Assembly (NCBI RefSeq): GCF_004361855.1
Contig: NZ_SNWQ01000034.1
Location: 1 to 64,000 of the forward strand
From: Kribbella caucasensis
GTDB lineage: Bacteria; Actinomycetota; Actinomycetes; Propionibacteriales; Kribbellaceae
Reading direction: 5' to 3'
Length of the DNA: 64,000 nucleotides
Both the position numbers and the translations under genes were made by a program. Positions 32,699 through 42,092 of this stretch are shown piece after piece; position 1 is the stretch's first letter, and the number at the start of each line of letters is the position of its first letter. A model generated the notes under the pieces. The model was given only the letters and a program-made list of their open reading frames with translations, searched no databases and was not told the DNA's origin.

Positions 32699-33693
32699 AG
32701 GCCCCACCGCAGGGCCGGAGTCCGCACCGGGGCGTCCCACAGCCGCAGCATCTCGTCGTCGAGCTTGAGAAGTGTGACCGAGCAACCGGCCATGTCCAGG
32801 CTGGTGATGTAGTTCCCGACGAGCGACCGGGCCACCGAAACTCCTGCCTTCGCCAGCAGCCGGTCGACCTCGTGGTACATCAGGTAGAGCTCGATCAGCG
32901 GCGTGCCGCCCATGCCGTTGACGAAGGCAAGGACCCCGTCGCCGGCGAAATCGAGGTCGTCCAGGATCGGATCGACGAGCATCCGGGCCAGCTCGGCCGC
33001 GGGCGCGAGCGGCACGCGGGTCCGGCCGGGCTCCCCATGGATCCCGATGCCGACCTCGATCTGGTCGGCCGGCAGATCGAAGGTGGGTTTCCCTGCCGCG
33101 GGCACCGTGCAGGACGTCAGAGCCAGGCCCATGCTCCGGCCCTCGGCGTTCACCCGCCGGGCAACGGCAGCGACGTCGGACAGGCTCCGCCCCGCCTCTG
33201 CGGCCGCCCCGGCGATCTTCTCGACCAGGACGGTTACGCCGACGCCGCGGCGACCCACGGTGTACAGGCTGTCCTGTACCGCGACATCGTCATCGGTCAC
33301 CACGGCCACGACCTCGGCACCACCGGTCGCGCCGGCCATCTCGGCGGCCATCTCGAAGTTCATCACGTCGCCGGTGTAGTTCTTCACGATGTGCAGCACG
33401 CCGGCTCCACCGTCGACACCGTTCGTGGCGGCCGTGATCTGGTCGGGGACCGGCGAGGTGAAGACCTCGCCGCAGGCGGCCGCGTCGAGCATCCCGTGAC
33501 CGACGAAGCCTCCGTGCAGGGGCTCGTGCCCGGAACCACCTCCGGAGACAAGGCCGACCTTTCCCGGCCGCGGCGCATCGGCACGGAAGATCACCTTGTG
33601 CTCGTGGTCGACCCGCAACTCCGGATGGGCGGCGGCGACACCGAGCAGTGACTCGGACAGGACGTTGGCTGGGTCATTGATGAGTTTCTTCAC
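32695..33693 (-). CDS. dhaK: DhaK: dihydroxyacetone-binding kinase subunit
   Basis: The protein has 332 residues. GSGHEPLHGGF (H56 region) and GIGIHGEPG (H219, the residue that binds dihydroxyacetone as a hemiaminal) are intact, as are NYTGDVMNFEMA and VNGMGGTPL. GTG 33693 follows a GAGGAG site. It is placed between glpF (gap 46) and dhaL (overlap 4), forming a glycerol/dihydroxyacetone operon on the minus strand. Confidence 0.94.
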   Translation of the reverse strand: MKKLINDPANVLSESLLGVAAAHPELRVDHEHKVIFRADAPRPGKVGLVSGGGSGHEPLHGGFVGHGMLDAAACGEVFTSPVPDQITAATNGVDGGAGVLHIVKNYTGDVMNFEMAAEMAGATGGAEVVAVVTDDDVAVQDSLYTVGRRGVGVTVLVEKIAGAAAEAGRSLSDVAAVARRVNAEGRSMGLALTSCTVPAAGKPTFDLPADQIEVGIGIHGEPGRTRVPLAPAAELARMLVDPILDDLDFAGDGVLAFVNGMGGTPLIELYLMYHEVDRLLAKAGVSVARSLVGNYITSLDMAGCSVTLLKLDDEMLRLWDAPVRTPALRWGL

Positions 33694-33739
33694 CGGACTG
33701 GCTCCTCGTGCTGGTCGAGCTTCGGATGGAGGTGGGAGG

Positions 33740-34516
33740 TCAGGCGCGACTGGCGGGCTCGGCCAGCCGGGGCGCCGGTACCGGGCTGTCGGGAGACTCG
33801 ACGACCTCGCCGACACCCTTGACGAGGGCTTGGTAGGACAGTGCCGCCAGCGTTCCGGCTAGGAGTTCGGCGACGATGTAGACCGGCAGTTGCTCCCACT
33901 TCACCGTGCCTCCCGCCAATTGCAGGACGAACATCGGGCCGAAGGTGCGAGCCGGGTTGATGGAGGCGCCCGTGGCCGGGGCGACCGGGATGATGGCCGC
34001 GAAGACCACCAGGCCGATGGCCAGGCCAGCGAACCCGGCCGGCGCCTTTCGATGGATCACGCCGAGCACGGTGAACACGAGGATGAACGTCCCGACGAAC
34101 TCCGCGGCGAACGCCTGCGGCACACCGACCGTGTCGGCGTACGACGCGACGCCGAGACCCACGTCGCTCGCTTTGTCGCCGAGTACGGCGATGATGGCCG
34201 CGGCTCCGATCGTCGCGCCGACGACCTGCGCGGCGAGGTAGCCGGGCACCTGCCTCCATGGGAACTTCCTCGTCACGGCGAGGCCCAGCGTGACGGCGGG
34301 GTTGATGTGGTTGCCGCTGACGTGACCCAACGCGTAGACGGTCGCCACGACGATGGTCCCGAACGCGAGCGAGATCATCCCGAGGTCGGCCATGGTGAAC
34401 GGGGCGTCGCCGTTGACGATCAGGGTCGCGGGAACCGACCCGACGCCGATGAAGACGAGGAACGCGGTTCCGATGACCTCGGAGGCGATCTTCTGGGGAG
34501 TGGATGGTTCGCTCAT
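33740..34516 (-). CDS. glpF: MIP-family glycerol/water channel
   Basis: The protein has 258 residues, six membrane helices and two NPA half-helices (GNHINPAVTLG, GASINPARTFG). The neighbouring dha genes point to glycerol or dihydroxyacetone uptake. The channel lacks the usual GlpF Asp-insert wording, so an aquaporin-like or AqpZ-like selectivity is possible. ATG 34516 has a GGTGGAGGAG ribosome site. It is the first gene of the operon, divergent from an IclR regulator with a palindrome in between. Confidence 0.85.
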   Translation of the reverse strand: MSEPSTPQKIASEVIGTAFLVFIGVGSVPATLIVNGDAPFTMADLGMISLAFGTIVVATVYALGHVSGNHINPAVTLGLAVTRKFPWRQVPGYLAAQVVGATIGAAAIIAVLGDKASDVGLGVASYADTVGVPQAFAAEFVGTFILVFTVLGVIHRKAPAGFAGLAIGLVVFAAIIPVAPATGASINPARTFGPMFVLQLAGGTVKWEQLPVYIVAELLAGTLAALSYQALVKGVGEVVESPDSPVPAPRLAEPASRA

Positions 34517-34567
34517 GGCATCTCCTCCACCGAGCACCACAGCTGGCCTCGGCATCGCTTGGAATAC

Positions 34568-34586
34568 CATTCGATAATGTCGAATG
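34568..34586. promoter_or_regulatory. Palindromic operator between glpF-dha and the IclR gene
   Basis: CATTCGA (34568-34574) and TCGAATG (34580-34586) are exact complements with a 5-base spacer, in the style of IclR/GylR sites. It sits 52 bases upstream of glpF and 81 bases upstream of the proposed IclR start. Confidence 0.75.
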
Positions 34587-34666
34587 ATGGTCGAAGGTAC
34601 GCTTCTGCTTCACACCGCGCAATACCTTGCGCCGACCCGATCTCAGCTGGCTTGGAGAGTGACGAG

Positions 34667-35476
34667 TTGATCCAGTCCGTCGACCGCGCGCTGCGCATCC
34701 TCACCGTGCTCCAGGGCGGTCACCGGCTCAGCCTCGGCGAGATCGCTCAGCGCCTCGACCTGCCACCGTCCACCGTCCACGGCATCGTGCGCACGCTTCT
34801 CGTCCACCGCATGATCGTGCAGGAGCACGACTCGGGTCAGTACCGCCTCGGCCCGGCCGTGCTCACCCTGGGCAACGTCTACCTCGATACCCTCGAGCTG
34901 CGGTCCCGCGTCGCGCCCTGGGCCGAGGATCTCGCCCGCCGCACTGGTTTCGCCGTGCGCACCGCCGTAGCCATGGCCGAGGACGTCGTGGTGGTGCACC
35001 ACGAGCCCCGGCCTGACGGTTCGCGCCAGATGCCTGAGGTCGGCATCGTGATTCCTGCCCATGCGTCCGCGCTGGGCAAGGCGATCCTCGCCTTCGACGA
35101 GGAGGCCGCGGAAGGGCTCCTCGACGGAGGAATCCTCCGCAGCATGACCGGCGAGACGGTGACCGATGCCCGCGCGCTCGGCAAGCAGCTCGACCAGGTT
35201 CGCCTGACCGGCATCGCCGAGGAGGTCGAGGAGGCCGTGCTCGGGGAGTGCGGCCTCGCGGCCGTGCTCAGCGACAGGCTCGGGGGCGCGGTGGGTGCGA
35301 TGGGCCTGGTCGCCCCGACCAGCGACTGGCCAGTCGCGGCCGGCGTCGTCGCCAGCCTGCGGACTGCCGCACGGTCGGTCTCGCGGGAGCTCGGTGCCAC
35401 GTCCTGGCCGCCGGTCGGCCACGCGCCCCGGGCCTCGGAGATGGGTACCCGCCGCCGGCGTCCGCGGCCGGCCTGA
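34667..35476 (+). CDS. IclR-family regulator of the glycerol/dha genes
   Basis: The protein has 269 residues from TTG 34667, which has GGAGAG seven bases upstream and gives the family N-terminus IQSVDRALRIL. TTG 34652 or ATG 34577 are alternatives, but the latter lies inside the palindrome. The winged helix (LSLGEIAQRLDLPPSTVHGIVRTL) is followed by an effector domain (from AVRTAVAMAEDVVVVHH to HASALGKAILAF). Its C-terminus is Arg/Pro-rich. It is divergent from glpF-dhaKLM, so repression or activation by glycerol or a phosphorylated intermediate is inferred. Confidence 0.85.
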   Translation: MIQSVDRALRILTVLQGGHRLSLGEIAQRLDLPPSTVHGIVRTLLVHRMIVQEHDSGQYRLGPAVLTLGNVYLDTLELRSRVAPWAEDLARRTGFAVRTAVAMAEDVVVVHHEPRPDGSRQMPEVGIVIPAHASALGKAILAFDEEAAEGLLDGGILRSMTGETVTDARALGKQLDQVRLTGIAEEVEEAVLGECGLAAVLSDRLGGAVGAMGLVAPTSDWPVAAGVVASLRTAARSVSRELGATSWPPVGHAPRASEMGTRRRRPRPA

Positions 35477-35496
35477 CGCGCCCCGGTCCGCGTGGG

Positions 35497-36741
35497 CTAA
35501 GCGACCGAGCGGATCTGACGGACCAGTACTGCGCCGAGGACGGTGATGGCGGAGGCCAGCAGATAGAGGACCGGGTAGCCGCCGAAGTATTTGACGACCG
35601 GGGCGGCGATGCCGGGAGCGACCACCTGCGGCAGGGAGTTGGCGATGTTGATGACGCCGAGGTCCTTCCCGCGATCGCGGGCGGTCGGCAGGACTTCGGT
35701 GAGCAAGGCGAAGTCGACCGACAGGTAGACCCCGAAGCCGGCGCCGAGGATCACCGCGCCGATCAGCGCACCCGTCCAGGTCGGGTACAGCGCGAGGACC
35801 ACGCCGGCGACGGCCATCACGATTCCGGAGCCGGTGACGAAGATCTTCCGCCGGGCCAACCGGTCGGACCAACTGCCCGCGGTGATGGCGGTGACGATCG
35901 TGCAGACGGCGTAGATCGCGGTCAGGATCAGTACGCCGGTGTCGGGATCGCCGTACCCGACCTCATCCTGCAAGTAGTAGAACAAGTACAACGTGCCGAT
36001 CGCGTTGCCCAGGTTCAATAGGAAACGCGTCAGCCAGGCCCAACCGAAGTCCGGGTAGCGCCGCGGGCTCACCCAGAAGCCACGTAGGAACCTCCCCCAG
36101 TCGAAAGCGGGCCGCTCGACCAGCACCACGTCATCGCTGCCGATCAGATACGGCACCACCGAGAGCAGCAGGAACACCGCACAGGCGGCATACCCGGCGC
36201 CGATCCCTCCAACCGCGGTGGCCAAACCTGTCCCGACGAGCGCGCCGATCGTCTGCGCCAGCGCGACCCAGCCGCCGACGACACCTCGTTGCCGTCGCGG
36301 CACCCGATCCGGCACCGTCGCGGTGATTGCCGCCAGCAACGTGTTGCCGAACAGTTGCATCAGGCACCAGCCGAGCAACATCAAGCCGACCGCGCCGGCG
36401 CCGGAGAGCACCAGCAACCCGACGACCCCGCCAACCGCACCGGCCAGCACCCAAGGCACCCGGCGCCCGAACCGCGACACCGTCCGATCGGACACCGCCC
36501 CGAACAACGGGTTCGCGACCACCGACACCGCCGCGCCGACCCCGGTCACCAGACCGAGCACGAACTCCTTGTTCCCCGGCGACACCGCCTCGGACTGCTT
36601 CGCCAGCAACACTTGGATCGGCCCGAGCCAGGCGGCGAAAACCCCCACGTTCGCCAGCACCACCGCGGCCGTCCACCGCACCCGGACAGGCTGGACCGGC
36701 TCGTCGAGGGCGCCAGCAACAGGCACCGGCCGCGCGGTCAT
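35497..36741 (-). CDS. MFS sugar transporter
   Basis: The protein has 414 residues and about 12 membrane helices. The MFS loop motif appears as GAVSDRTVSRFGRRVPW after helix 2 and as GSWSDRLARRKIFVTG after helix 8. Its ATG overlaps the beta-glucosidase stop (ATGA), so import of a beta-glucoside, or of its products, is likely. The pattern resembles sugar:cation symporters more than drug exporters. Confidence 0.88.
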   Translation of the reverse strand: MTARPVPVAGALDEPVQPVRVRWTAAVVLANVGVFAAWLGPIQVLLAKQSEAVSPGNKEFVLGLVTGVGAAVSVVANPLFGAVSDRTVSRFGRRVPWVLAGAVGGVVGLLVLSGAGAVGLMLLGWCLMQLFGNTLLAAITATVPDRVPRRQRGVVGGWVALAQTIGALVGTGLATAVGGIGAGYAACAVFLLLSVVPYLIGSDDVVLVERPAFDWGRFLRGFWVSPRRYPDFGWAWLTRFLLNLGNAIGTLYLFYYLQDEVGYGDPDTGVLILTAIYAVCTIVTAITAGSWSDRLARRKIFVTGSGIVMAVAGVVLALYPTWTGALIGAVILGAGFGVYLSVDFALLTEVLPTARDRGKDLGVINIANSLPQVVAPGIAAPVVKYFGGYPVLYLLASAITVLGAVLVRQIRSVA

Positions 36742-38102
36742 CCCCGGCCCTGAACCGCGCGTTGCTTGGCGATGAGGTCCCGGAACCACCCGTACGACGC
36801 CTTCGGTGTGCGCACGAGCGTCTCGAAGTCCACGTGCACCAGGCCGAACCGCTGCGAGTACCCCGCGGCCCACTCGAAGTTGTCCAGCAGCGACCACTGG
36901 AAGTAGCCCCGTACGTCGATGCCGGAGGAGATCGCCTCCTGCAGCGCTCGCAGATATCCGTCCAGATACTCGATCCGGCGCTGATCATCGACAGAGTCGA
37001 ACGAGCAGCCGTTCTCGGTGATGTAGATCGGCGGCAACCGGTCGCCATACCGGTCCGCGAAGGTGCGCAGGATCTCGGTGAACGCCGCCGGCGCGATCGG
37101 CCAGCCGAAGTCGGTCTTGGCGTACCCCTCGAGGGTGCGCGGCTCGAACGGCAGGCCGGGCGGGAGCGGAATCCCATCAGTGGCCGCGACGTCCGCGTTG
37201 CCGGTCGGCGCACCCACGCTCACCGGCGCGTAGTGGTTGATCCCGAAGAAGTCCATCGGCGTCGAGATCACCGCCAGATCCTCGGCCACCGGCCCCGGCA
37301 TCGCGGCGGCAAGATCATCGTTCGGGTACCGCCCGAGCAGCAGCGGATCCGCGAAGAGCCAGTTGATCAAAGTGTCATATAGAGCGGCCGCCTCGAGATC
37401 CTCGGCACTCTCGCTGGCCGGCCAGGTCGGCGCGTGGTTGCTGGCGATCCCGATCGACGTGGCACCGGCCGCCCGCAGTGCCTGTACTGCGCGGCCGTGC
37501 GCGAGCAGTTGGTGATGCGCGACCGGCAACGCCCCGAACCCGAGCTCCCGGCCGGGCGCGTGGGCACCGACCGCGTACCCCATCAACGTGATGACCATCG
37601 GCTCGTTGAGCGTGATCCAATGCGGCACCCGATCGGCGTACCGCTCCCCCAACAGGGCCGCGTAGTCCGCGAACCGCTCGGTGATGTCGCGCTCCAGCCA
37701 GCCGCCCGCGTCCTCCAGCTCCTGCGGGGTGTCCCAGTGGAACAGCGTCGGCACCGGCTGGATCCCGGCCGTCAGCAACTCGTCGATCAGCCGGTCGTAG
37801 AACGCGAGCCCCTCCGGATTCGCCGGTCCACGTCCGCCCGGCTGGACCCGCGGCCAGGCGAACGAGAACCGGTAGCTGTCGATCCCGAGCTCCCGCATCA
37901 GCGCGACGTCCTCGGCGTACCGATGATAGTGGTCGCAGGCCACGGCCCCGGTCTCGCCGTTGAGCACCCGCCCCGGCTGACCGGTGAACACATCCCACGT
38001 CGACGGGCCGCGACCGCCCTCGGTCACGGCCCCCTCGATCTGGTACGCCGACGTCGAAACACCCCACCGAAAACCAGCGGGGAACTGTGCCTCAGCTGTC
38101 AT
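36738..38102 (-). CDS. GH1 beta-glucosidase
   Basis: The protein has 454 residues and no signal peptide, so it is intracellular. The GH1 barrel shows FRWGVSTSAYQIEGA near the start, acid/base E167 in TLNEP and nucleophile E363 in ITENG, plus the late WSLLDNFEWAAGYSQRFGLVHVD. It hydrolyses beta-linked disaccharides or aryl glucosides. ATG 38102 overlaps the YbjQ-like gene by 11 bases; ATG 38117 is the alternative. It is translationally coupled to the MFS transporter downstream. Confidence 0.93.
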   Translation of the reverse strand: MTAEAQFPAGFRWGVSTSAYQIEGAVTEGGRGPSTWDVFTGQPGRVLNGETGAVACDHYHRYAEDVALMRELGIDSYRFSFAWPRVQPGGRGPANPEGLAFYDRLIDELLTAGIQPVPTLFHWDTPQELEDAGGWLERDITERFADYAALLGERYADRVPHWITLNEPMVITLMGYAVGAHAPGRELGFGALPVAHHQLLAHGRAVQALRAAGATSIGIASNHAPTWPASESAEDLEAAALYDTLINWLFADPLLLGRYPNDDLAAAMPGPVAEDLAVISTPMDFFGINHYAPVSVGAPTGNADVAATDGIPLPPGLPFEPRTLEGYAKTDFGWPIAPAAFTEILRTFADRYGDRLPPIYITENGCSFDSVDDQRRIEYLDGYLRALQEAISSGIDVRGYFQWSLLDNFEWAAGYSQRFGLVHVDFETLVRTPKASYGWFRDLIAKQRAVQGRG

Positions 38103-38715
38103 TCGCATCATCCTCATCGGGTTCCGGGACGGTGTCTTGGTCGCGCGGCGGCTCCACCTTGCGGACGATCACCGCGGTGCCGTACGCCGCCACCTCGCTC
38201 ATCGTGTTGGCGATCTCGTTGCAGTCGAACCGCATCGCCAGGATCGCGTTCGCGCCCATCTGCTGGGCCATCTGGCACATCCGCATCACCGCGACGTGCC
38301 GGGACTCGGCCAGCATCTGGGTGTACTCCGGCACCTCGCCGCCACCCAGCGAGCGGAAGCTGGCGGTGAAGTTCGAGCCGAAGTCGCGGCTGCGCACGGT
38401 CAGCCCGAACACCTCGCCGAACACCTTCTCCGCCTCGTAGCCGGGCAGGTCGTTCATGGTCGAGACGAGCACCGGGTACGGCGAGCCGGCCGGCGCCACG
38501 TGCGGCACATTCGACTGCTGGGCCGGCTGGTAGTTGCCGGGCGCCTGCCCGTACCCCGGCGGCGGGCCCTGCGGCGGACCCTGCTGGTAGCCCGGCGGCG
38601 GCCCGGGCTGCTGGTAACCGGGCGGCGGGCCGTACCCCGGCGGCGGTCCCTGCTGATATCCCGGCTGCGGCGGGTACGGAGGCTGGTTCGGGTTCGGGGG
38701 GAAATTCTGGTTCAT
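38092..38715 (-). CDS. YbjQ/UPF0145 domain protein with Pro-Gly-Tyr-rich N-terminus
   Basis: The protein has 207 residues. Residues 1-70 are repeats of PPPGYQQ/GPPPGY type, intrinsically disordered. From about 80 the YbjQ fold begins (VLVSTMNDLPGYEAEKVFGEVFGLTVRSRDF, then ANAILAMRFDC and AAYGTAVIV). YbjQ proteins form pentamers with a proposed heavy-metal role, unproven. The acidic tail ends at the GH1 start, with which it overlaps. It starts 27 bases after the acylase gene stop. Confidence 0.88.
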   Translation of the reverse strand: MNQNFPPNPNQPPYPPQPGYQQGPPPGYGPPPGYQQPGPPPGYQQGPPQGPPPGYGQAPGNYQPAQQSNVPHVAPAGSPYPVLVSTMNDLPGYEAEKVFGEVFGLTVRSRDFGSNFTASFRSLGGGEVPEYTQMLAESRHVAVMRMCQMAQQMGANAILAMRFDCNEIANTMSEVAAYGTAVIVRKVEPPRDQDTVPEPDEDDANDS

Positions 38716-38742
38716 GCCCCAATCCTCGCAGGCAACCGGGCG

Positions 38743-41700
38743 TCACTGCCGGAAGACCTGGAACTCGTACAGCGAATACCCGTACGACGTCGCCCGCTGC
38801 GTCCCGGTGATCCGGACATACCGCGCCTGGACCGCCCCGAACCGAGCCACGTCCTCCCCGCCGTTCCCGTTGCTCCGGGCAAACACCTGCTGCCAGTTCA
38901 CGTTGTCCCGGGACACCTCGACCCGGTACGCCGACGCGTAGGCCGCCTCCCATCGGAGCACCACCCGGCCGATCGTCTGCTCGGACCCCAGGTCCACCTT
39001 CAACCATTGCGGGTCCGACCAGTCGCTCGCCCAGCGGGTGCCCAGATCACCGTCGACGGCGTTGGCCGGCGGCGAGTTGTACCACCCGGTCTCGTGGCTG
39101 CTCGCGGTCACCGTCTTCCGCAGAGCCAGGTTGCTCACGTCGTCCCCACGCCGCGCCGGGAACTCGACAACCTGCTGGTATGTCGGCCGGTTGACCCACG
39201 CGATCCGGTCCTGCGTGATCCCACCCATCGGTTGATGCACGATCTGGTCCGCGCAGAACTGGTCTCCCGCGGCACAGTCGGCGGTCGCCGGATAAGTTGT
39301 TGCCGCCGGCACCTGGAGGGCCGCCGTGAGAGAGTCGGTCAGTACGCCGCGGCAGGCCGTCAGCGCTCCCGCACCGCAGAACGTCACGGGCTGCGCCGTC
39401 TGTACTGGATCGCCGAGTACCTTGCGGAGATCACGATGGACGAATCCCCACCAGCCGCTCTGGAAGGCCGATCCCTGAGCACTCGGCCGCTCGTCGATCT
39501 TCTGGGTGCGCACGAGAGCGTCGTACAGCTCGGTGCCGAGACCGGGACGGAACTGCGCCGGGACGAGTAGCGGCCACCAGGCGTCGAGGATCCGGATCGC
39601 CTCGGCATGGTCGTAGGTCTTCGAGGACTCGTTCGGCGTCTTGCGGTGGCCTCCGGCCTGTTGCCAGGCGGTGAGCTTGGCAACAGCGTCCGCGATCGCG
39701 GGGTCGCTGATCGGGGCGCTCTTGAGCACCCGCAGCAGGTAGGGCAGCACCTTGTCCGCCCGGAGGTCGACCGTGGCCGCGTCCTCCATCGCCTCGACCA
39801 GCTTGCCTCGGGTGAACTTCTGGTTGCCGTTGAGGACGGCCTTGATCCGGTCGTCCAGCGGCTGGCTGCGGTAGACGGAGTTGTAGCCGAAGTTGCCGTC
39901 GGATCCGGAGAAGCCCGGGGCTTGCTTGTTGTTCCAGCTGGTCAGGAAGTCCTGGTTGATCACCTGCGGATGCTGGCTCGCGGGGGTGTAGGTGGCCCGG
40001 TTCGTGTCCGGGTTCCAGCCCTGCCACTCGTAGCTGCTCCAGGTCGGCAGGTTCGGGTCGGCGTCCGCGGCACGAACGGGGTTGTCGCCGGAGTTGAAGT
40101 ACGCGATCTCGGTCTTGTCGGTGTAGAACCAGTTGAACGTGTAGCCGATGTTGGCCGCCGCGTTCTGGAAGTCGCGCGCGGAGTGGATCGCGTCGGGGTC
40201 GTTGAAGCGCATGAACCCGAGTGCGGAGCCCGCCTCGTTGCCGTACGTCGAGCGGTTCTTCGTGAACACCACCGGCCGGCCGCCGACCGTACCGCGATGC
40301 GTGACGATCCCGTACTTCGTCCGCTGGGCCACCAACGTGTAGGAGCCGGCGGGTTCCGACGAGCCGAGACTCGAGTACCACTCGTTGTGCCGTTCCAGCT
40401 TCTCGATCGGCGTGCACTGGTTGCGGAAGAGGTAGTGGGTGGACGCCTTCGTCGGGGTACCACCACCGGGCTCGCACAGCGGGACGGCGTACGTGTCGGT
40501 GATGTCCTGGCCGGCCGACGTGGCGCTCCAGGAGTAGTCGGCGCCACGGCCGATCAGCGTGTAGAAGTTCAGCCCGGCGAACGCGACGCCACGGGAGCTC
40601 ACTCCCGGTCCTTGGAGCTCCTGTCGAAGGAGGAGCTGCGGGGCGAAGTACCCGGTCTGCGGGCCGTAGACGGCGATCGGGTTGCCGCTCTCGGTGTGGG
40701 CGCCGGACACGAGCAGGGCGTTCGACATGCCCTTTTCACCGAAGCCCTGGGGGAAGAGGCCGCCGTCGAAGATGCCGCGTAGTGATTCCTTGCCTTGGGC
40801 CCGCATCGGCGGCTGCACGGTGCTCTTGGGCCTGGCGGCCAGCTTGGTTGTTGCCGACGCCGTCTCATCTACTACTACTGGCTCAGGCGTGACGGATCCG
40901 CGATCGGGGAGGGCGCGGCCGGCGGGGTTGGGGCCCGTGGTGCCGTAGGGGAAGGTCGCGCCGTTGTGGATGGTGGCGTTGGCTTCCGAGTCGTTCTGCG
41001 ACCGGAAGGACTCCCAGACTTTGGTGCCCTGGGCAACGCCGTACTTCGCCTGCGCCTCCAGTAGGGCGAGCGCGGACGCCATCTCGCCGCCGCCACCGGT
41101 CCCGAAGATGCCGGCCACCACCGCGGCCGTGGCGACCACGTCGGTCACCTTCCACGGTTGCGGGGTCGGCAGGCCGAGCGCGACGTACTCACCGGGATAA
41201 GCGATGCCGACCGTGTTGATGTAGTGGTTCACCCCGGCGACCCAGGCCTGGATGTCCTTCTGCATCTTCAGGCCGTCGGCGCCGTACCGCTCGTCGGCGT
41301 CGTCGAACTGCTTCTGCAGGTCCGCCTCGGTGTACGGCGCGGTTCGCCAGAACTCCTGCTCGAACGCGCGGTTGCCCGGTGCGCCACCCGCGAACGGGGT
41401 CAGCTGGCCGCGACCGAGATGCCGGAAGACGTCCATGACGAACAGCCGGTCCTGCGCCCCGGCGTACCCGGCACCGAACATCGTCCCCTCGCGGGTGGTC
41501 CCGGTGATGTGCGGGATCCCGCGGGACGAGTCACGGACGATCGTGACGTCAGCCCGCGGTTGGACGGTGCTCGCGACGTCGCCAGGTTTCACCCCGAACG
41601 ACGCGTCGTCGTAGTACTGGCCGAGGCCTTCGTCGGTGATGCCCTGCGAGTTCCAGACCAGCCGCTCGTACGGCTTGAGGGTGTCGCTGAAGTGCGGTGG

Positions 41701-41937
41701 ACGGGTGCCGAAACCCTTGAAAAGAAGGAGATCCGTGAAGGTCGCGTTGCCGTTCTGACCGGGCGGCACGATGTCGGCGCACTGACCGACGCAGTAGTCG
41801 ACCGGCGGTGGCGCGGCCGCTGCCTGTGGTCTTGCCTGGGTCGGCGTGGACAGCGTTGCGGCCAGTACTGCGCCGACGGCGAGCAAGGCGGCCGTCGTAC
41901 GGAAGGTTGGGCGGAAGGCTGGGCGGGGGGTCGGCAC
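38743..41937 (-). CDS. Secreted penicillin-acylase-family hydrolase with discoidin (F5/8C) domain
   Basis: The product has 1064 residues. GTG 41937 is favoured because AGGGAGG lies just upstream; ATG 41952 would overlap that site. A Sec signal (about 10-35, TTAALLAVGAVLAATLSTPTQA) precedes an Ntn-hydrolase precursor. Alpha-chain motifs include IVRDSSRGIPHITG and FGAGYAGAQDRLFVMD. GMSNALLVSG places the autoproteolytic nucleophile at S405, followed by HTESGNPIAVYGPQTGY. Residues about 930-1064 form an F5/8-type C carbohydrate-binding domain (NAVDGDLGTRWASDWSDP, VRITGTQRA). It likely cleaves an amide such as an acyl-homoserine lactone or acylated peptide outside the cell. Confidence 0.9.
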   Translation of the reverse strand: MPTPRPAFRPTFRTTAALLAVGAVLAATLSTPTQARPQAAAAPPPVDYCVGQCADIVPPGQNGNATFTDLLLFKGFGTRPPHFSDTLKPYERLVWNSQGITDEGLGQYYDDASFGVKPGDVASTVQPRADVTIVRDSSRGIPHITGTTREGTMFGAGYAGAQDRLFVMDVFRHLGRGQLTPFAGGAPGNRAFEQEFWRTAPYTEADLQKQFDDADERYGADGLKMQKDIQAWVAGVNHYINTVGIAYPGEYVALGLPTPQPWKVTDVVATAAVVAGIFGTGGGGEMASALALLEAQAKYGVAQGTKVWESFRSQNDSEANATIHNGATFPYGTTGPNPAGRALPDRGSVTPEPVVVDETASATTKLAARPKSTVQPPMRAQGKESLRGIFDGGLFPQGFGEKGMSNALLVSGAHTESGNPIAVYGPQTGYFAPQLLLRQELQGPGVSSRGVAFAGLNFYTLIGRGADYSWSATSAGQDITDTYAVPLCEPGGGTPTKASTHYLFRNQCTPIEKLERHNEWYSSLGSSEPAGSYTLVAQRTKYGIVTHRGTVGGRPVVFTKNRSTYGNEAGSALGFMRFNDPDAIHSARDFQNAAANIGYTFNWFYTDKTEIAYFNSGDNPVRAADADPNLPTWSSYEWQGWNPDTNRATYTPASQHPQVINQDFLTSWNNKQAPGFSGSDGNFGYNSVYRSQPLDDRIKAVLNGNQKFTRGKLVEAMEDAATVDLRADKVLPYLLRVLKSAPISDPAIADAVAKLTAWQQAGGHRKTPNESSKTYDHAEAIRILDAWWPLLVPAQFRPGLGTELYDALVRTQKIDERPSAQGSAFQSGWWGFVHRDLRKVLGDPVQTAQPVTFCGAGALTACRGVLTDSLTAALQVPAATTYPATADCAAGDQFCADQIVHQPMGGITQDRIAWVNRPTYQQVVEFPARRGDDVSNLALRKTVTASSHETGWYNSPPANAVDGDLGTRWASDWSDPQWLKVDLGSEQTIGRVVLRWEAAYASAYRVEVSRDNVNWQQVFARSNGNGGEDVARFGAVQARYVRITGTQRATSYGYSLYEFQVFRQ

Positions 41938-42027
41938 GGGGTCCTCCCTCAAGACTCGGGGGCGAGCGATGACGGCAGGGGATCTTGCTCCGACTGACGA
42001 TGACTCACCAGTAGCTTCGGGTCAAGA

Positions 42028-42049
42028 GTCCAGGTCAAAGGACTTGGAC
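42028..42049. promoter_or_regulatory. Candidate TetR operator
   Basis: A 22-base imperfect palindrome begins GTCCAGGTC and ends GACTTGGAC (GTCCA-x-GTC / GAC-x-TGGAC symmetry). It lies 43 bases before the TetR start at 42093 and 90 bases before the divergent acylase start, so it may control both. Confidence 0.6.
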
Positions 42050-42092
42050 AGATGACCTGGAACGCTTACGGTGGGAACGGAGAGGAGGCCGG

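Noticed and set aside
33890..34666. N-terminal extension of the IclR-family gene by more than 250 codons
   Set aside because: The extra frame runs antisense through glpF and through the operator palindrome; the family N-terminus starts at IQSVDRALRIL.
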